From NCBI GenBank assembly GCA_030998225.1, contig JAPYXD010000704.1:5766001-5830000 (forward strand): DNA of 64,000 nt, given 5' to 3'. The notes beneath the pieces were generated by a model that had not been told where the DNA came from, made no database searches, and worked only from the letters and a program-made list of their open reading frames with translations. A program made the translations under genes and the position numbers. Origin of the DNA: Diplolepis rosae. Its lineage: Eukaryota; Arthropoda; Insecta; Hymenoptera; Diplolepididae. Below, in pieces: positions 58,657 through 64,000 of the stretch; within the stretch, counting starts at the first letter, position 1, and every line of letters begins with the position of its first letter.

Positions 58657-60325
58657 ATATCCAAGAAGGATTTTCTCTGAGTGTGATCGTGAAACCTAAG
58701 TGAAAACTATGTTAAAAACTTAAATTATTTTTTAGCATTACAAAGCATTTTCAACATTGTGAAATGATTCTGAAACTGCCCATTCTTACAGATATGAATA
58801 ATTATTCCTTGTTGGTCGGTGCAGCCAAGTCGGAAGTGCAGAGTGTGCAGAAAAACAAAAAATGTTTACAAACAAGAATGTGGTTGAATCTCGCATTTAA
58901 CGGACTTGCTGATCAGCCATGCGTATTTACGAGATAACCGTGATGTGTCTGCTTAACCGCAAAGGCTAAAGTCCAATTCCGTGTTTCGCTTCTTGATACC
59001 TACTATTCAAGTATATGGTTAAGGACTGAGTACATACTTAATGGTTTCCTGCTAATACCACCGGTTTCATAGAAAACTAGGTGATCAATATACGATTCAT
59101 AGACACAATAAGAGCTCAGTGTACATGTACATGCAATCTTTCTCATGAATGTGGCTTAGGTGCCTCGCAAGAGGCATGAAGCGGTACCGATAACGCCTTC
59201 AAGTTGACCGCTAGTAACCGTGTTCAGAGGTAAATAGTGTTAATTGAGGTACATACATCAAGAAGCATTTACATAACGTTTACATGAAATACAGTAATAC
59301 GCACAACTTCCATAAACTTATATCGCCCGTGATGTAGCACACTTAGAAAATTAAAAGGAATATAATCGGTTCTGATTCAATTGCGAGAGATCGATTTCAA
59401 AAGTACATTTTCATATTTTTGCACGTCGTGCAATTTCATCACTGATATATTTAGATTTTCAGTTTTAAGGTTTTTATTCTGCAAATTTACATATACATTC
59501 ATTTTTTAAATCAATTAGTCGAATATTTGTTCATTAAATAAAAGCATAACAGAACATAAAACGAAAACGTAAAATGATATAATTTACACTAAAAGTAAAA
59601 GTACGAAATATGTAAGGAAATTTCTAATATCCCGTTCATAGGAGATTCAGTAAAAAGTTTGTAAAAGTTTATAGGTCGTCGAAAATTTCTCCAAAGTCTT
59701 GAAGAATTCATAGAAACAAAGATTGGATAAAGCTTTTAAAAGAATATATAATGCCTTACATATTCTTTATTTATGTATTAAAAGTTTATTTAAAGTTATT
59801 CTTCAATATTAGATTTTTGCACCAATACATATTCGTTATTTTTGTAAAATGATCTATTATTTGAGCAATTCACGTAACGTAGTTACGATTCGTAAAAAGT
59901 ATATAAAGAGAGTTAAATAGGCAGTTAAGAATAATGCAAATTTAAATAAGTAATTGCAGAGCACATACGTAGATATTTTACTGGTGCCACAATAGGACTT
60001 GATAAGATGAGAAACGCTTAGAAACTTTAAACTGAAGCACTTTTCCTGTTAATAGGTCTGGGAACTGATTACTCATATAAGAATGCGCTTTTGTACATAA
60101 TGTACACAGGAAAATACATAGATGTAAGAGTTTACCACCTTCTACTGATACTAATAGTCCTTAATTTCACCTAGATATTCTATATTTGCATACTAATATT
60201 TCAAGATTCGGTAACATTAGAGAAAATTTACGATAGAAAGGTTTAAGCAAGCACCACCTACTGTGATTTTGTTAGTGGTCGATGATGTTAAGAAAATGAA
60301 TTGATCCCAGGTGGAAATTTACAAC
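58657..60325. other. Unannotated DNA, slightly GC-richer at 58800-59230
   Basis: No ORF or RNA is recognised. This could include regulatory or 5' non-coding sequence, but nothing in it shows that. Confidence 0.35.
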
Positions 60326-60655
60326 CGGCTTGGTACCACGCCAGTATTGCAGAAGGATTTGCAGTACTGACGCGGTACTGACATAGTGCTGGCATAAGCA
60401 CGGCCTACCACCGGTGTGGCTCCGAAAGGTAACTTGGCTAAAAGTTGTCCATCGGTACTGGCGTGGTACTCCAAAGTCGGTTGTTAGCCGACACTTGGTC
60501 TCAGGACTGGGGCTGTACTATGCCAGTACTGCGCCAACCCTCGGCCCGGTCCCAACTGTCCAGTACAGGCATTGCTCCTTGTTTACAACTGGTGCGTTAC
60601 TGTGCCGTTTGTAATTACTGGCATGAATCCGACTTTTCCACCTGATGGGATACTG
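60326..60655 (+). repeat. Repeats of GTACTGGC / GCCAGTACTG words
   Basis: More than a dozen short words around the TACTGG/CCAGTA pair occur in 330 bp, on both strands. The overlapping plus-strand ORFs (60414-60645) arise from this pattern. The same words mark the direct repeats at 28138-29110. Confidence 0.6.
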
Positions 60656-60789
60656 CAGTGTTGATACCCAACCTGCAGATCCGATTTTGATTTGCTAAAA
60701 AAATATCAAAACCTAAATCATCTGGATCGAGAATCAAAAACACATAGAACCTTTTACTTGATTCATGAGGTAAAGGATCGTTATCGCCT

Positions 60790-61395
60790 ATAACTAAAGT
60801 TTACCGTTCGATAGCTTTTCAATAGACAAATTCACAAGCGAGAAGCCTTATCTGATGCGATAATCATTGACGGATGTCCGATTTGCTAAAGCATCAACAG
60901 GTTGGCAAGACTTATTGTCAAAAAACTTAAATTGAGGCAAGTAAATTCTAATGCATTTTTATCGCCTGATAGCATTATCAGTGGCAAAATTCACCGGTTA
61001 AAAGCCTTACCTGATAAAAGCATCAATGACGGAATTCTTTACCTGCAAGTTGGAAAAACTATCTGTCGAGATATTTTAATGACAAAAGTCATCAGCTGGT
61101 GCAAGTTTACTGACTGACAGTTTTATAATTTACCAAATTTATCGGCTAACAGCCTTACCTGATGAAAGAGTCACTGGTGGAATTCCTCACCTACTGAAAA
61201 CTTTACCAAGTTTGAAAAATTATCTTTCAAGATATTTCAATCACAGAAGTCATCACCTAATGCAATTTGACCGTCTGATAGCTTTTTAGTGCCAAAACTC
61301 ACAAGCAGGAAGTCTTAATTGATAAAGGCGTTACTGGCGGAATACCTCACCTGGTTAAAGCATTGCCAGGTTAGCGAAATAATTAAATATTTCAC
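60790..61395 (+). repeat. Tandem repeat, ~160-bp unit, about 3.7 copies
   Basis: Units contain GATAGC...CAAAATTCACAAGC, AGAAGCCTTACCTGATAAA, GTCACTGACGGAATTCCTCA and AAAGCATTGCCAGGTT, in the same order. Divergence between copies is about 20-25%, so the array is old. Confidence 0.75.
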
Positions 61396-61681
61396 AGAGT
61401 AGTCTGATACAAGCGTCAATTCTGTCAACTTTATCAGAATTCTAATTCTATAATATTTCCTGTAGAGGAGACATACCTCAAAAGAGATTTCCACCGTTTA
61501 GGCTGGCTGTTGGTATAACTTGTCGCAGATGAGTTTTTGCAAATTGATTCTAGCACGGATCAATCACAATTTTAAATATACCAAAGTTTTATATTTCATA
61601 CCGTCTTCAACTATACAATAAATCGCATGGTCATTGAATAGTGTATCGTCAGCGATCATGTCAATATAAACAGGGTGTAAC

Positions 61682-61868
61682 AGAAAGATCGGGACACCTC
61701 AATATTTTGGAAACCGTTAAGTTTTTCAAAAAATCATTCTAACAAAAGTAGTAGAGTTCTTTGAGAAGTATGTGACGGTGATCTTGATTTTACAATAACA
61801 ACTTCTGTCAGAATCATTTATTGTCAAACTTAACGGTTTCCAAAGTATTCAAGTGTCCCGATCTTTCT
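61682..61868. mobile_element. Foldback MITE, 187 bp
   Basis: AGAAAGATCGGGACACCT and its inverse begin ~55-bp arms that meet at GGAAACCGTTAAGTTT/AAACTTAACGGTTTCC. No ORF. Confidence 0.85.
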
Positions 61869-64000
61869 TTTATATGTCGAGAATTTTATATTTTACGTAT
61901 AGAGATTCAGTATTAACAAAATCTACTGAATTATATTATTAATAGATTCCTTTTATGGGTCTGATTATGTATGTAGATTATTATATTATTATATATGGTA
62001 TATTATACCACTTCAAAAGCTAAACTTGTCTTCTAAATAGTATTCCTTGTCACTTGTTTTTTATTTGCGAATATCAAATTTATTACCCCAAATTTCCATT
62101 TTAGCAGATAAAAGTCATACTGCACATAAAAATAAGTTTGCACATTTCTGTAGTTTTTTTTCTTTTTTTATTTGTAAGAGAAACTTTATGACTTTGGTTG
62201 AAGGGTAAATAAATTATCTTATGACACACCCATAATATGTATTACAACGACTTCCCAAGGTCACTTGAGGATATTCTTATCGATGTTTTTACACGCCGAG
62301 AAAATCTTCGCATTGTTATTACAATGACACTGATTCCATCCACTTATAGGCGTGTTCCTATGTTCAAAGGTACATTATCTAATACTCGTGGTTTCTATAG
62401 CTGGACAGTGACATCATAATTTCTTATAGAAAATATGGCAGCAAGTCATGCACTATTTCACTAACCGATTTACAATAAGCAGGAAATATTGGTATTTTTC
62501 TCGATTAGCTTCTTACATAAAATTGACGTTCAACTTTTTGCTTTTTGTGAATTCGATATGAATGTACACTGAAAAAATAAACCAATATAAACCTTGTTAC
62601 AGAGAAATAAAGAATTCTAGTTCTATTAACAATTAAATTCAATTAATATTGCTATGCTGTTATTACAAAACTCCTCTATAAAAAGAATATCTTCTGTATT
62701 TCTTACTGTATTTATTACTTTTTCACTGTGTAAACAAAAATTTATTTTTGTCAATAATTCTTTAAGATCCACTTTTATCAATATAAATTTTGCTCTAGTA
62801 GATCATAAACGTAAAGTTGTTTTTTGGTTACGTCTAATACATGCGCCTGAAAGGATCTGTCCATCAAATCAACTTGCTTTCTTTGTTTTTCTTACTAAAC
62901 TTGAACTTTGTCATTTCAACTAGGATTGCAAAGCTGGCGCCTGTCCTAATTAGGCAAAATAGTAATAAATAGTATACGGGTACAAGAAATTTTTTTCGGT
63001 GTATCATTATATTTGAGAATTCGTAAACTATTTACGAAACAATAAGCCATAATTCATAAGTCATGAAATATCCTCTGAGAATATATATAATGTATCCTTT
63101 TATGAATCGTCCATTCTTTAAACGAGAACTAATTATGTCTTCTTTAAGTTAACAATACATCAATCATTTTGTTTTCATGTGAAAAAGTACTCTAGAGGTC
63201 CGATAAATTCATACAATTAAAAATATGTCCTACAATTATATCTCTTTTTAATGAACACATTTTTTGAGGAGATATAAAAGATAATTTATTAGAGAAAAAC
63301 ATTTGTCTGTTTCCATTTTCCAAAAGATGATTATCATGCATTTTTCACACCCTTGTGATTCTTTCGAAAGAGAAACGTTTGAAGTATTACGACTTCGGAA
63401 TTTCGCGCGAATGAAGAGTCTTTGTCTTGGCGTACTGTAAGTGAGCACCAATGTTCCCGTCATGGAACCTTTGATTATTGTCACAAGCGGACCGTGACAA
63501 TGCGAACGAGGATCGATTGATGATTTCCGGGATCTACGATCGATTATATGTTTGCTGCGAGCTCTTACTATCGCAACACTTTCCTTTAAAGACTTGTGCA
63601 TGTTTAAAATGCATGCTTCAACCTCTAAACTTCACCATTATCAACTTATTGAATCAAGTTAAGCAAATAGTGTAAATAGAAAAGAAGGTGATCCTCTTGA
63701 AAGGAAGATTAGAAAGTGCCTTATTCGCTCAAGCGATCATTTTCCTCTAAGCAAAAGAATCCACATCAGTGAGTTTTGAGATTACTTACTTGGAAAACTC
63801 TTTTACGAGTGGGTAACATGTAATAGTCGAGAATTATTTTCAGAATGGAATGCTAATTGCTTAAACACTCCCAATTGATCTAGATGTTTACAAATTCCTC
63901 TGAATTCTAAGTCTCATTTCAAATAACACAAGAAATGAAATCGAGGTCCAAATATATATTTCTTTCATTTCGCTTTAAAAAATTGAAAGTGCAGTAAACT
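61869..64000. other. Unannotated DNA
   Basis: A GC-richer patch at 63360-63600 carries a 117-codon minus-strand ORF that I do not recognise. It could be a 5' exon of a minus-strand gene, with the SDR gene as one candidate, but no splice link is shown. Confidence 0.3.

Noticed and set aside
60414..60645. Two overlapping ORFs
   Set aside because: They derive from short GTACTGGC-type repeats; no protein features are seen.

Overview
This window looks like one AT-rich stretch of an insect nuclear genome, possibly hymenopteran (an inference). Coding pieces are short and separated by GT-AG introns. Mariner-type transposons of several subfamilies, a Ty3/Gypsy element, tRNA-derived SINE-like repeats and many small inverted-repeat elements fill most of the space. 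There are no bacterial operons, ribosome binding sites or CRISPR arrays.

Two host gene structures can be assembled. On the minus strand, five exons between 49397 and 33724 join with compatible splice phases into a 318-residue short-chain dehydrogenase/reductase (SDR9C-like, near BDH1/retinol dehydrogenase). It has an N-terminal membrane segment, but the cofactor glycines and the catalytic Tyr and Lys are substituted, so it is probably a pseudoenzyme. On the plus strand, exons between 8046 and 17359 form a chymotrypsin-fold serine protease homologue in which His, Asp and Ser of the triad are all replaced. One in-frame stop sits near its start, so it may be a pseudogene. A second, broken protease fragment lies at 21030-21316.

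Layout. 0-7 kb: small inverted-repeat elements, a degenerate TATACTAAATTT-type array, and a 1.4-kb DNA transposon with about 150-bp terminal inverted repeats (TIRs) carrying part of an RNase H-like transposase of a family I cannot name (4909-6311); a damaged relative lies at 1010-1590. 7-17.4 kb: SINE-like repeats, the protease homologue, and mariner remnants inside its introns. 17.8-22.5 kb: palindromic elements, an LTR-like insertion, a 41-bp tandem array and a repeat family with GC-rich hairpins. 22.7-27.2 kb: a decayed Gypsy element split by a near-intact mariner at an exact TA site. 28-32 kb: long direct repeats and another hairpin-family copy interrupted by a 665-bp TTAA-flanked palindrome. 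33.7-49.4 kb: the SDR gene, whose 12-kb first coding intron holds a 7.3-kb nest of foldback elements. 49.4-64 kb: mainly non-coding, with two mariners, several small elements and a ~160-bp tandem repeat.

The most unusual features are the nested foldback complex with readable target duplications (39830-47159), the SDR pseudoenzyme that hosts it, the transposon at 4909-6311, and the triad-less protease homologue. All alignments were made by eye; no database search was run.
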